64,000 bases of DNA, from assembly GCA_012845835.1 (NCBI GenBank), contig JABAKD010000023.1, positions 23,313,108 through 23,377,107 on the forward strand, read 5' to 3'. The stretch is from Undaria pinnatifida (taxonomy: Eukaryota; Sar; Phaeophyceae; Laminariales; Alariaceae). Position numbers and translations under genes: made by a program. Under the pieces are notes generated by a model. The model worked only from the letters and a program-made list of their open reading frames with translations. It was not told the origin of the DNA and did no database searches. Below, one piece after another: positions 33,860 to 45,617 of the stretch. The number at the start of each line of letters is the position of its first letter. The stretch's first letter is position 1.

Positions 33860-33867
33860 ATCAACTG

Positions 33868-35396
33868 CTGAGAGCGCCTAGCAGCGTGGGTTGGTTCGAC
33901 GCGAGTCGACGAGGGAAGAAAATGCTGGATTCTCCTCGCGGTAAAAATGAAAGCACGTGCCGAAGTGGGGAAGAAGGAGGAGGGCTCGCTATGTGACCCC
34001 GGATCTGGGTTACTACTGGGAGGGAGCGCGAGAGTGGTGCGGGGATAATAAATGGGATGAAGAAAAAAAAATGTTGCAAAGGTATATTATTATTACTACC
34101 AGTAAACATTATGTCAGTCTCTAGGAAATACGCACGGCACTATCAGCACTCGTCATGGTAGAGACACTCCGGATATTATGCATTGAGGGGACGCGTCCGA
34201 TTTCGACAACGTGCAAGCCCCCACGAAGAAAAGACAGCAGACACACATATCCCGCCTTCCCGAGCAAAAACAGAGAAGGAGCGCTACGTCAACCTCCCGG
34301 ACGAGCAAAGCTACCCCCGCACCAATCTTAGACAACGCCGCCTCAACGAGAGATCGCCCTCCTCTTCTACGTTTTCCTCCTCGCCCGCGACCACGCAGAC
34401 CAATCAATGCGACAGCCTTCACGTAACAAACAAAGCAATCTTCTTCCAAAACCTCGCCGGCTGACATGTCCTCATGTCGACGTTTGATGCAAACCGACTT
34501 TGCATCCTGTCGACTTCGAACCTCCATTGCCACGGGGGCAGCAGTGCAGTCTCTTCATTAATGCCAAGGCCTCTTTTGTTTCGCCTAGAGGCGACGCAGG
34601 TTCTCAATAATACTCTTTTCGGTATTAGTGTTTGATAGACGCCAACTTTTGCTTGACGGCGCATTTAACATAGTTTGTTTCGCCTATCCTTGCCTTCTTT
34701 GTTGTATAATATTAGGTTTTTTCTTTTGTCAAAGCATGACTTTCATAATCCCATGTTCGTATTAAACTCTTGGCATTACTTTAAAGTTCAATGCATGCTA
34801 AATCGGACAGCTACACCTTAAGTTGTCGAATTGCTGCCCTGCCCTACCCGAAGCATGGGCGCCGGCGAATGCCGGTGCCCATGCGGAGCCCTTGTATGTA
34901 CTTATTTTCTTATTTTTTTTCATATCCTCCGGCGGATGGGGAAAAATAAAGCTCAAGCTCACCATACTTCCACGTATTTTCATACGCGTCGTGTGTCGAT
35001 TTAACTCAGTTGCTTTCGCAACCCAGCGCCAGCTGGCGCACCCTTCGGATCCCACTGTAGCGATAGCGTTGGCTGTCCCTATCGGTGGTCCTCGTTACAA
35101 CCCCGGCAGCGCAAGCTGCCGTTGTATCGTACGGATGAATGTGTATGTCGACCCGGCCTGTCCCCTGAGGGTGAGGTTCGGTGGAGATAGCCACCCGGAA
35201 TGCCATCTTTCCGGGTAGTGTGGGATTTGCGTAAGCTTATCCACGAACAACACCACTGGCCATGGAGGATGGCCTTCCGCCGGACTTGGTCCAGTTACGG
35301 TCCACCCTACCCATTCGGGCGTTGGTCCTCGGTTATTTTTTTTTCGTTTTTTTCAGTGGCATGCGAGGGTTTATATCACGGTTTATGTTTTCTCGA
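33868..35396. other. No supported gene; one strong hairpin
   Basis: Open frames of 81-131 codons occur on both strands between 34153 and 35218, but none has a recognisable domain and several overlap. A 13-bp stem (CATGGGCGCCGGC, loop GAAT) lies at 34854-34883. Around 35330-35345 is a T-rich run just before the solo YR 3' block. Confidence 0.5.
34854..34883. repeat. Perfect 13-bp inverted repeat with 4-nt loop
   Basis: CATGGGCGCCGGC pairs with GCCGGTGCCCATG around the loop GAAT, with one G-T wobble. No T-run follows, so it is not called a terminator. Confidence 0.7.
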
Positions 35397-35645
35397 AGGA
35401 GTTGTGTGGAGGAGTCAATGGTGTTGGACCATTCGGTGTCTCAGTCGTCCGAGAATTCGCACAGTAGAACCCAGACAGTGGAGGGAGGGAGATGTGTTCA
35501 TGAGCAAAGACATGTGGGCATGAGGCAGAGTTGGATGCTGTGGTAGACTTGGCAGCCAGCTGCTCTCCCTCCCAAGCCACAGAAAATGATAGTATACAAC
35601 GCAACTCGAAAGATGTATACAACAAATACGTTTTTGTTTGAAAAC
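35397..35645 (+). repeat. Solo YR-element 3' block A
   Basis: Almost identical to 19552-19770 (shared CATTCGGTGTCTCAGTCGTC and CAAGCCACAGAAAATGATA). No YR or gag-like coding sequence precedes it, so it is an isolated 3' end, a deletion derivative or a short non-autonomous relative. Confidence 0.8.
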
Positions 35646-36404
35646 TTTTCCCCCATATTATAAAACATTTCGTGGAATGATCCCCTGTTATCTCGGCTAA
35701 AAATCGTAAAAAAGCGCAGAGCAATATGCATGATGGTAGGTATTAATAGGCTAAACACACGGGTTTTTTTTTTGTTCTTGTGTCGATTTCGACCTTCACG
35801 GTTTCAGCTATAGGACCCCAAAACACCGGCCCACCGCACTTTTTTATTTTTCCGAAACTAGTCGGCGCCAGGGACTACAAAACATGGTTGTAGGAAGTTC
35901 GGCGCGATTAGTCGAAAATCTGATAGAGTGGTCTCGATTTCGAGTCAGATGTTGCGCGCAAAATTGATGTAGTACCGAAATCAAGTAGTTTCGAGGCTAA
36001 GCCGTAAGTAGTAAAAAAGAAATACCTGGTACAGTTTTTCGTGAAAAAATCCCAATGTCCACGCCGTTTTGGTGAAGAACGAAGTAGGTCCTTAAACCTC
36101 GCACACGCGCGTTGTGCGCCCTATCAGCGAATATGAAGACGTTTTCCGTTTTGGTTAATTTTTCTTTCGCGACAAAGTTGGTTTACCTCATGGCCCAAAC
36201 ATCCAAAACTGGATATAAAACAAATGACCAGATATTTCACGGAACAAAATCGGGAACAAAACGTCCTTCGAAAGTTTGGCGAGTTTTCATACAACACGTG
36301 TTCTTCAGGGTTGACTAGTCCAAATGGCGTAGACATCGGCTGGGCTCAAAAGTTGGTACCCTCAGCTTGAACCAACCTGTAAACGAACGCAAACCTGGCG
36401 AAAT
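35646..36404. other. No supported gene
   Basis: AT-rich sequence. A 68-codon frame at 36112-36318 (plus strand) has no recognised domain. Confidence 0.45.
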
Positions 36405-37085
36405 TCATCGATAGCTTGACTGTTCATAACGCGAAAATCCCAACAAGACGACAGAACGCAGGAGTGCGGCAAACGAAACGAATTCGAACGTGCACTCCGC
36501 TGAATAGAAAACACCAAAATCGAGGCGAACCCGTGCGAAATGCATACGATGACCGACCGTGGAGCAGCTCGACGAAATCGCCGAAACAAGTAGTACCGGT
36601 TGCACTTGGAAACCTACGATAACATCAAATCGCCAGATACCTGACAACGGGAACCGCACCACCAGAGCATAAAGAACTAAAACGAACGTGCCGTGTTGAG
36701 CACGAGACATACCACAGTGTTCGGGCACCTCCTGACACATTGGCGTGGAGGAACATGAAATGCAGCCTCTAAATCCATCTCGAGAAGAAAAAAATCGTAG
36801 ACAAGGCGAAGAGACAACAATCTGCAGAGGTATTTGCAGAATATGAACGTCACGAGGGAACACATGCGAAGAAGGACGCCCCCGATGCAGAGGCGTGGAG
36901 GAGTCGTACACCCATCTAGATTCATCTGTCGATGCCGAAGTGACAGAAGACGGTATGGACGAGCGTGGCGTAAGAAAAGGGGGTGTGGATGCGGTCAGAA
37001 AAGGCGCTTGTTGAAACGGAAACGTAATATCGCTACCAAAAGGTGTATGAGGAAGGCGGGATGATGCTAGGGGCGGGCGGAGCAC
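36405..37085 (-). CDS. Unidentified 226-codon open frame
   Basis: This is the longest minus-strand frame outside repeats. It is rich in Ser, Pro, Phe and Val, has no recognisable motif, and its first codon is not a convincing ATG in context. Hydrophobic stretches such as FVLVLYALVVRFPL are short. It might be an exon of an unidentified gene or a chance opening. Confidence 0.2.
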   Translation of the reverse strand: MLRPPLASSRLPHTPFGSDITFPFQQAPFLTASTPPFLTPRSSIPSSVTSASTDESRWVYDSSTPLHRGRPSSHVFPRDVHILQIPLQIVVSSPCLRFFSSRDGFRGCISCSSTPMCQEVPEHCGMSRAQHGTFVLVLYALVVRFPLSGIWRFDVIVGFQVQPVLLVSAISSSCSTVGHRMHFARVRLDFGVFYSAECTFEFVSFAALLRSVVLLGFSRYEQSSYR

Positions 37086-37448
37086 ACATCAGAGCATGCG
37101 CGAGGTATTCGCTTTGCCCCGTGTTTATTCTGGACGACTTCAAGATTAAGGAATGGAGGTGTGGATGCGATGGGGAAATACACTTTTTTGGAGGGAAAGT
37201 GTTACGAAACAAAAGCACAGAGGCGGGTGCACAGGGGCAGATGATTGAAACAACGCACGGCACAGAGCATAAAGGACGCAGTATTCACTTGGCCCCTTGT
37301 TTCTTCTGCGTGGGCGTCGAGACGAGCCGTTGCCCGCGGTGTTGCACGTGGCGTTTATTCGAGTACTGTAGCGTCCTATTACTTTGGGCTCCATCTAAAG
37401 ATTGTATCGAGCTTCCGAGCCGTCCTAGCCCCCAACCTCCAAAGACGA

Positions 37449-37845
37449 TCACCTTGCAACAACTAATACGGGTAATTCGATCGGCACGTGCCCGGCGCCT
37501 TCATACCTGATAAACATCCGGTTATTTCTCCTAATGCAGCCCGCGATGTTGCTCGGATGGAATGTTAGTTCTGAGTCGTTCAACTTGCTGAGTTCTTCCG
37601 GCTCCTTCATGGGAAATTTTCCGAAGATCCTTCGCTTCCTCCGATGCAACTGACGAATTTCGTTCCGCTCTGCCGGGAAGGAAGCGTCTTGGGTTTCCTC
37701 CACGAGTTCGAGCCGTCCGGGCTGGACACACGCGGCACCCCCGCAGGTGCCGCCGCCGGCCCCGCTGCTGGGGGGCGGCACCGGCCGAGCCCGCGGCGCC
37801 TCGGCCCTCCGTGACCCGATCCCGGCGAAAAATCGATATTTTGTA
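37449..37845 (-). CDS. Exon-like unidentified open frame
   Basis: The minus-strand frame is open from a TAA at about 37850 down to the stop at 37449, without an initiating ATG in the first 100 codons. The 5' half is GC-rich and encodes Pro/Gly/Ala; the 3' half is charged and looks protein-like (ELVEETQDASFPAERNEI, RRKRRIFGKFPMKEPEELS, CIRRNNRMFIRYEG). The shift in composition and lack of a start codon fit an internal exon. I do not recognise the family. Confidence 0.3.
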
Positions 37846-38144
37846 CAGGGTTAGACCGGGCAAGTGTTCGGCGAGCCGGTTTTCCCGACACCGAGGACTT
37901 ATCGTATACCTGGTACCTGGTATATGTTTATTGTACGTAAAACAGCTACTCACAGTATTATACTATTACAATATATATATGATGTACACATTTCCATGCA
38001 CACAATCAAAGAACTTCCATCCTCAGGGACACAGTGAACCCATCCCCTGTCGGGGAAGATCCCATGAAAAATATGCTATTGCTGTATATGCAAGTATGAA
38101 CGCGTGTACGTACGTACCTGCTGCGATGTACACGCAGTACAAAT

Positions 38145-38385
38145 CGGCTCACTAAGCAGTACTCACCAGATATTGATTCCTATTACAAGGTTCCCCTTCG
38201 GGATGGGGTTAACTTCACATCCCGGGGCCGTCGCAAGTCCACAAGGGGGAACAGGCGTATACATCGACTCACTAAGCTGTACTCACCAGATGTTGATTCC
38301 TATTGCAAGGTTCCCCTTCGGGATGGGGTTAACTTCACATCCCGGGGCCGTCGCATGTCCACAAGGGGGAACACAGGCGTTCCAA
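38145..38385 (+). repeat. Tandem duplication, 120-bp unit
   Basis: Two copies start at about 38149 and 38269 and share ACTCACCAGATNTTGATTCC, GGTTCCCCTTCGGGATGGGG and ACATCCCGGGGCCGTCGCA. Each contains a GGGGAACC/GGTTCCCC foldback. Confidence 0.9.
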
Positions 38386-38699
38386 TGATATGCATGAGCT
38401 TCTGCTTTTCACGTTGCCGTATGCTTCGTATCTCCTGGTATTAGTTCCGACGATGTGTGCTTGATCGTTGTATTGGGGGTGGACATTTTTTCATGGTTCG
38501 ATCTCCTGCGGTGCACCAAGCACACACATACACCGCTACTACTGGCACAAAAGCAAAGGCTTGTAACATGGCTGCCATTGTGCTGCTGCTGTATACCAGG
38601 TACTGATTTTGAGGCGGCGAGGCTGAGCCGGTGCATTTGAAAAAACGACCCACCGCTCTTCGTGGTCGTGTGCCTATGATGACACAGCCCCACTCACAC

Positions 38700-38950
38700 G
38701 TACCTGGTACATACAAAAGCGCACACGCATATACACATACACATACACATACTCACAGAAGCCCCGGCCGTGGCTGCCACAAAGGCGAGAGGTCCCAGCG
38801 CGGCTGCTGCTGTGCTGTGACATACAGAAGTGCACACACATACACAGAAACACATAATCACGGTCTGTGGCTGCGACAAAGGAGAAATCTCACACGTCGG
38901 CTGCTGTTGTACCGTGACTGCCACAAGTACGGCTCCCTGAGGGCCATGTG
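38700..38950 (+). repeat. Diverged ~120-bp tandem pair with (ACATAC)n
   Basis: Two copies share GCACAC...CATACAC, then GGCTGC(C/G)ACAAAGG and CGGCTGCTGNTGT. ACATAC repeats expand within the first (38728-38752). Confidence 0.65.
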
Positions 38951-39124
38951 TGATGCTGTAGCGCAGCGGCAGAGCGAGTAAAACATAATCATATGGGTTT
39001 ATATTGGCACCGGACAGATGTGCTGCTGCTGCTGGCTGTATGTAGGTGCGTTGTAGCAGACAGCAGAGCTGGCAAAAGCAATTGACCTGATGTTGTACAA
39101 CAGGCTGGAGAGAGCGCAGCGGAT

Positions 39125-40135
39125 AAAAAAGTAGAAGTGGCCAAAACGGGGGTATAACCCCGATGTTTTCGGTCCTTCGGCGGATACGCAAAACACGCCA
39201 GAGAGACGCGCCCGCGCTTGCCCCAAACCGCCTAAAGTTCAATTCTGACGCGCCTGCAAGACAGCTGGAGAAAAAATCAAGCACGCACACATTTGATTTT
39301 TTTCGCGCATGGCATTGGGGCTATTGGGGCCGCGACGCAGGACGGCGGGGGAGGGGGGGGGAGGGCATACTCATTTGTTGCTTGTCTTGGTCATTTGACC
39401 ATTAACCACGCATCCCTTTCGAGACGAATCACCGTTCCTACTACTATTAGAGATACCTCCAACATTTGGGCGCTCATTACGCTTTTCCCATGTATTACTT
39501 AAGAACTGTTTGCTGATCCTATCCCTTTCCTGTTTCCGCCGTCTGTGGCCGTCTATCTCCTAGGATAGCGTTCGATTTCTCGCTACTCTCTAGTCTACCA
39601 AACTCTTCCATGTCACATTCGTCTAATTTACTCATCTCCTGCTCTAACACATCCCGCCCCGCCTTTGCACTTCTCATTCTCCTGCGACGCAGGAGGGGGC
39701 TAAATAATATCCCCCCTTTCGACTACAACTGGGGGGGGGTATACCACTTGTTGACCACATTTGTCCCCCTTTTGTCCGAAACCACACAACCGTTTGACCA
39801 ATTCTGCCACCCTCGACAGCGAGTACAACAAGGACGGCTACACGTCACCGCCCAACAGCCCTAGTCGCATACGAGCGGAACATTTTGTAGTTGCAAGTAT
39901 TTACGATCGTTCGTCTCCGAAAAATGGGGTACAAACAATGCAAAGCAAGCATGAAGCTCGAAGCCAAATATAGTTGTTTTTAACTTTTCACATTGTGGGA
40001 GAACCAAAACGTAGGTCGTGTGTGCTACCTGGGGCAAGGTGCTGTGCTCGGTTCTTCGTTGTCGGGCCACACAAACCTGCGCGACTCACATCGAACGCAT
40101 AGCACAGACAACCGGTGGCTTGAACCGTGGAGCCA
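39125..40135 (+). repeat. Long inverted repeat, left arm
   Basis: The reverse complement of 40480-41215 aligns collinearly to this arm. Shared blocks are CCCGCGCTTGCCCCAA (39210), TCAATTCTGACGCGCC-type sequence (39239), ATTGGGGCTA (39315), then after an insertion CGACTACAACT (39720), ACAAGGACGGCTACACGTCA (39829), GATCGTTCGTCTCCGA (39904) and GGGAGAACCAAAA (39999). A conserved peptide EYNKDGYTSPPNSP is readable in both arms, although other stops differ; this may be a trace of coding origin. Confidence 0.8.
39343..39683. mobile_element. 341-bp insertion with 11-bp target-site duplication
   Basis: GCGACGCAGGA occurs at 39332-39342 and again at 39684-39694. The other arm of the inverted repeat (complement of about 40990-41008) has the site once, with no insert, so this is an insertion with a visible empty site. 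It begins with a G-rich run (39345-39363) and is otherwise pyrimidine-rich with no ORF, TIR or poly-A tail that I can see. Confidence 0.75.
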
Positions 40136-40479
40136 GGTGGATCAACTCCTTCCCAAAGGGAATAAAAGGGGAAACAAACAGAGGCGGAAAACACCGCCAA
40201 CACTCGTATCATGTCAGTACTGTACTGGTCCCCCTCTAGCGCCGGTGTGTGCCAGCCAGAAATATCGGCACTATAGCGACAACCGGCACAACCATCCCAT
40301 ACATCCAAACTGGTTGTTCCTATCGGTGCCAAGCGATTTCACAGGCATTTAAGCGGGCAACCGGCACTACTCGATCGGCACTATAGAGGGACATCTATTG
40401 TGTACGCGTCGTCTAATACCGTATCGTACCAAGTCATACAACGTTCGTCGCGTTCCATTTTATAGATAAGAGCAAACGA

Positions 40480-41215
40480 TTGCTTGGATCTTCGACAACA
40501 ATGGACAGGCTTGCTACACCGTTGGTGATTGTCCTTGTTGTTTATGGTTCGATATGTGCATTGTATTTGTGGCCAGACACGAAGCACCGAGCACAGCAAC
40601 GAGCTCTGAGCAGCACACGCGCCCACGACCTGCGGTATGTATTTTGGTTCTCCCGTGGTGTAATAAATATAAGAAGCGAATATATTAGATTTCGTGGTGA
40701 AGATTTGCTTTATTGTGTTTGTTTCCTGCGCCGTCATCTTGTCGGAGACGAACGATCGCTACTACTCACAACTACTCGCAACTACTGCGTGTTCCGCTCA
40801 TGGTCTATTCGGACTGTTGGGCGGTGACGTGTAGCCGTCCTTGTTATACTCTCTTTCGAGGGTGTCATAATTGGTCTACAAGGGTATGGCTTCGGTCAAA
40901 AGCGGGATAAATGTGGTCAAGATGGGGTAGTACATAAATGTAGTATTTTTGCGGCCCAAGTTGTAGTCGACAAGGGGAATTGTTTTGCCCCTTCTTGCGT
41001 CGCGGCTCCGTTAGCCCCAATACCGTGCGCGAAAACAAATAACGAGTGCGTGCTCGGTTTTCTTTGCGGGTGTCTTGCCGGCTCGTCAGAATTGAATTTT
41101 AGGGAACTTGGGGCAAGCGCGGGCATGGGCACGTCTATGGGCGTGCTTTCGCTAAACCCCCAAATGGCCAAAAAACCCGGGGGTATACACCCCTTTGACT
41201 ATTTTTCGTAAAAAT
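40480..41215 (-). repeat. Long inverted repeat, right arm
   Basis: Matches 39125-40135 in reverse orientation without the 341-bp insert. The spacer between arms (40136-40479) contains two copies of ATCGGCACTATAG (near 40262 and 40374) and no gene. Confidence 0.8.
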
Positions 41216-42229
41216 ATATGAGAGCGGAGCGGGCTATTAACGAAAATAGTGGGTTTTCCATGCACCTACTCGGCTGGACGAGGCGAAATACAACCCTTGA
41301 CACAAGAGCAGGCTCAGCGACTTTGAATGCTCAGAACACGCGCCACTTAGCCAGGTACCAGACATGCGGCGTAATGTACCGACGGACCTATTGCTTGCCC
41401 CGCAGCCGAAACCGAGAAAAAAATCAATCAGCAGACGGAGCATGCTAAAAGAAAAAGGCATATTTTACGTACACACACCTGGTATACCGTAGTATACCCG
41501 GGGAGGATTACTCATCTACAGTATACCCGGAGAGGATTCGGCGCCATCCCTGGAAAACAAACTGCTGTACGAATGTACGTAAGAACTACCCAGTACGCAA
41601 GAACTCGCGCTAGGATTTTGCTACTACTGCTCTACACATTTCTGGAGGCACGATCAAAGCACCCCTGTTTCCCCGAGGGCACAATAAACCCACCCCCGGC
41701 AGGAGAAGACAACATCCCATCCCCCCCCAAAGTGTATTACGGCTTTACCAGGTATGTGTACGTATGAAGGCATATACGACGTATTGCGTTCTCACCACCC
41801 AAACATACCACATAAAGTACCCAACATGTTACAGTTCTTGAGATGGTCGGCATGTTTGTTTCAGAATACCCAAATCGCGTGGCGAAGCCTTCATGTGATA
41901 CGTAAAAAAAAACACCCCAAACACGAAAACAAGCCTAAAAAACTCAACATTGAGCAACATTTTTGGCACTTTTTCTGGTACGTGTGGGGTGGTGAGACCG
42001 GTCAAACGGCCTCTGGCGTACACCCGGGGGTTGTTGCTTATTCGACGTCATCACCAGAAAAAAATCTTCCTGATATTATAAATCTCCAAAAGGGAACAAA
42101 ACAAAACATAACGGGAAAAAAATGCCGCGTGAAAAGAGTCAGATCAATTATCAATTTGATGAATGATTGACAACATAACCAGATTGCTTATGAACTTGGG
42201 TTAAGCGGGGGGGGGGTGGCTAAACAAAC
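41216..42229. other. No supported gene
   Basis: Contains a short duplication of AGTATACCCGG followed by GAGGATT (41492-41540). A 138-codon plus-strand frame (41754-42170) has no recognised domain. Confidence 0.45.
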
Positions 42230-42712
42230 CAGGGTTTTTCACCGGTCATGACCCGACCTGCGGGTCGTTCAGAGGAGTTTCAAAATGTTGCGGGTCGGAT
42301 CGGGTCGAGTCGGATCGGGTCGGGTCGGGTCGGGTCGGGTCGGGTCGGGTCGGGTCGGGTCGGGTCGGGTCGGGTCGGGTCGGGTCGGGTCGGGTCGGGT
42401 CGGGTCGGGTCGGGTCGGGTCGGGTCGGGTCGGGTCGGGTCGGGTCGGGTCGGGTCGGGTCGGGTCGGGTCGGGTCGGGTCGGGTCGGGTCGGGTCGGGT
42501 CGGGTCGGGTCGGGTCGGGTCGGGTCGGGTCGGGTCGGAGCAGGTCGACAGGTTTTAAAATCTAGCGGATCGCGCCGGGTCGGGTCAGGAGGTTCAAAAT
42601 CTCGCGGGTCGGGTCGAGTCGGGTCAAGACGTCTAGTTTTTTTTGCGGGTTGGGTCGGGTCAGGTGACCCGACCCGACCTGAACCTTGAGGCTTGTCCTG
42701 GCCCGTGAACAG
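42230..42712. repeat. GGGTC pentanucleotide array in a CAGGG-ended element
   Basis: Starts CAGGGTTTTTCACCGGTC and runs into an essentially uninterrupted block of about 45 GGGTC units (about 42310-42537), followed by two spacer-type units (AAAATCTCGCGGGTC) and a short inverted GACCCGACC end. The pentamer read in frame yields a five-residue GSGRV repeat, which is an artefact. It is the most homogeneous of the four GGGTC loci. GGG separated by TC has strong G-quadruplex potential. Confidence 0.9.
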
Positions 42713-44750
42713 TCATAAGAAAAAGGGCAACAACCAAAACCAGGTATACTTGGTCACTTGTGACCCAAAAGCAGGTACCTGGAACATGTTTTTGTTCTCC
42801 TGGGTACCTTTTCCCTTCCCCCCCAGCGTTACTTTTTTTATATCTCTCTTTTTTTTATGGTTTCAGTTTTTGTTATTTCTTCTTTTCTTTCGTCCTTGCA
42901 AGTCGTCTGGTGTGCTAGCTTGCTCGTTCCGTGCATTCATTGCGCTTGGCAGTCCATGGCCGAACGATCGCACTCGTGCTACTGTATTCGCGATGTGTAT
43001 CTCGGTCTCGTAGTTTGTGACCACAGAGCTCGTTTCTCTGGGAGAAGGCATCGGCACGGACACTGGTTGTGCGGATGTAGATAAGTGGAAATAACAGTTA
43101 TCGTGAAGAATGCGCACAGACTGATACCAAGTACATAAACGCAGGCACAAGATTGGCCAAAACCACTTGCCTGCAGAGTCTTCTCAGTCTTCGCGTTAAA
43201 ATATATTACGAGTGGTCATTCGTTATCTGTTATACTCCTCCCTGTGGGCGATGGTGGTTGAGCAGTGAGAAAGTGAGAAAGAAAAGAAGCAAATGGCGAT
43301 GTGATTGACTGAAACAAAGAAATGGCGTTGTGAGCAACATTGAAACAAAAAATACACTGTAGGCCAGTGATTGAGCCTCAAAGCACAACCAAATATAGTT
43401 GAAGCCGACTACAGTAACATTATACAGGTGTGACTGGGTCATTTTACTTCAGAAAGAGGCGCGATGTCCTGTAAGCCAATCGCGTGATTCCTCTGGCGTC
43501 ATTTGCACTTGATTGAGTATGCCCCTGTTTTTGAGTCAAAAGAGTCAGAATCGACCAGGCATACCTGTTTTTTGTTATTGCCCCTAAACAAATGTGAAAC
43601 TAGACCTGCGTCCCTTTAGGGTTTAGTTTATATTTCGTTTTTTCCAGACCATTACCATATATAAAATACATTTTCTTATGCGCGGCATTCTGTCCGTGTT
43701 TGTTTAAAGTTATCGATAGTGGCGTCTTTTCGCGGACGCTGATAACTCCCGACAGGAGAAGGCCCGGCCTTGCGCTCTCGGCGGTGGGTTAACACATGTC
43801 ACCCGCCGTTGCCCTGGAAGTCTCGTGATTCTGCTCTCTAAGCTGGGTGAGGAATCCGGCTCCGCGTTTGCGAGATAGAGTCAACTGTCTATTTTCTGGA
43901 CAAAAAAACTGGAAGATAACAGTCAGTAGTTCGTACATTAGATGTTACCAACACTACCACTGTACCAATATGCTATGAAATCTATGTTGCCAAGACCATG
44001 ATAAAAGAAAGTGGTAGGTGCTTCTAGTACTACTGCTGTACCAGTAGTTCGTACGCTAATGCAATACTGATGCAGTCCAGTATACTGATTACTGACAATA
44101 TCTTCGATATGTGAAGTGCTACTACCGCCACGTTGTCGGAATTAGCACTTCGTCCGGGAAGGAATGACGACAACGCGGGAAACCTCTCGAACACGGATCA
44201 ATATGAAATCGTCGACGCTGTCATCTACATTCAAGTGGTCTCGCCCGGAGCCTAGCAAGTTGACAGTGGCTTGCTTGTGTCTCGATATCGAATACCATTC
44301 GTGATCTACTGTTGGTTTGTTGTGCGTGAAAAACAACACAGTTCCACCCACACGTACGACCTGCTAGCGTAGTGTACTGCTGTACGATTCCGAGTATGGT
44401 AAGTGATTCTAGGTCCTACCACTCCCTCCGGAAATGCAATCGCTGTTTTTTTATTTTGTTGGTAAACATACGCTCTATTATTTACGTGCATATTTCAGTG
44501 TTCAATAATTCAGCAGGAGCAAGATATTAGAAACAACTACAGTACAGTAGTAGATACTATGTTGTTATACCGATAATACGCAAGTCTGCATAGGGGTTCG
44601 TCTGTTGCTGTTGCTGTTTTGTGGGCTGCTACTGACATATTTGTTGGTACAGATATGTCTCGTGCTATGAGATTATATGATACACACTGGTATGCATCTG
44701 TGAGCTATCGATACCTGCCTCGTATACTGCAGAACACGCAAGATAACGCA
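42713..44750. other. No supported gene
   Basis: Mixed sequence with short scattered CTGCTGTACCAGTAG-type motifs (44030-44050; a similar one lies near 57240) and T-rich blocks near 42830. Open frames are under 110 codons and show no domain. Confidence 0.5.
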
Positions 44751-44756
44751 CCTCAT

Positions 44757-44889
44757 CGGACGATTTTCAAGGCGAATTTCTGGACAACGGGGAGAGTGCA
44801 AACGCCAACCGTTGTGTCTTTCGGACGATTTTCACGGCGAATTTCTGGACAACCGGGAGAGTGCAAACACCAACCGTTGCGTCTTTTAT
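44757..44889 (+). repeat. Tandem duplication, 66-bp unit
   Basis: Two copies, at about 44757 and 44823, share CGGACGATTTTCA, GGCGAATTTCTGGACAAC and CCAACCGTTG. Confidence 0.9.
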
Positions 44890-45617
44890 CTATACTAAGT
44901 GCTGGTATGATGACCGTTGCAGACGTCTATTTGGTCGCGCTCCTAACTGCATTAGGCTACTGCGTTGGCAGTCACTGTGTTGAACTTGTCAGGAAGACCC
45001 CTCATTGAACGAAGCTCACGTCCTGGTAGACCTCTCCTTACACAGAAACCATGACCTTTCTATATATGGCATGCAGACATGAGGACCTCAGCCGTTCATG
45101 GTTGATGAACATGTGGACATTGCTACTAACTCCTTTCCCACTCCGGAGGTCGTCCTCGGCATATTCTCTCACCTCTCTGCCATCCTCAACCCTTAGTTGC
45201 CGACGAGAAAATTACTCACTCCTATGACCAAATGGTTGTTTAGTCTTTGGTATTACGGTCAAATGATCAAGACGACTGATTGTGAGTTGAGGACATGAGT
45301 TCGAGCATCGCAGAGTTGCTTCATTTTTTTATTTTACGTTTATAGCTTTCTTGTTGTACGCCTTTCTGCTTTGGTTTTGTCTACTTTTGTGTCATTCCAG
45401 GCAGGGATCCTTCTGGGTTTCTATTATTTGTTTTATTTTCGACTGCTGTATTTTCTTCTTTGGCTTGGGTTTTGCTGTGTTTGTACTGTTGCGCTATTAA
45501 TCGGCGTACCCAGCACACTGATACCAGGTACTAGGAATTACATTTGAATTCCTTTGTTGTTCATTTGGGATTGATTTTGGTTTTAATTCTCTTTTTCACA
45601 GCAATACATGCGAGTTA

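Noticed and set aside
38955..39010. tRNA gene suggested by GTAGCGCAGCGGCAGAGCG
   Set aside because: The D-arm-like stretch is not followed by an anticodon arm or a B box at tRNA spacing.
42285..42540. Telomere made of GGGTC units
   Set aside because: It is internal, short, flanked by element-type ends, and three more copies lie within the same 64 kb.
42248..42689. GSGRV-repeat protein
   Set aside because: A five-residue repeat arises automatically from any open pentanucleotide array; no start context or non-repeat domain.
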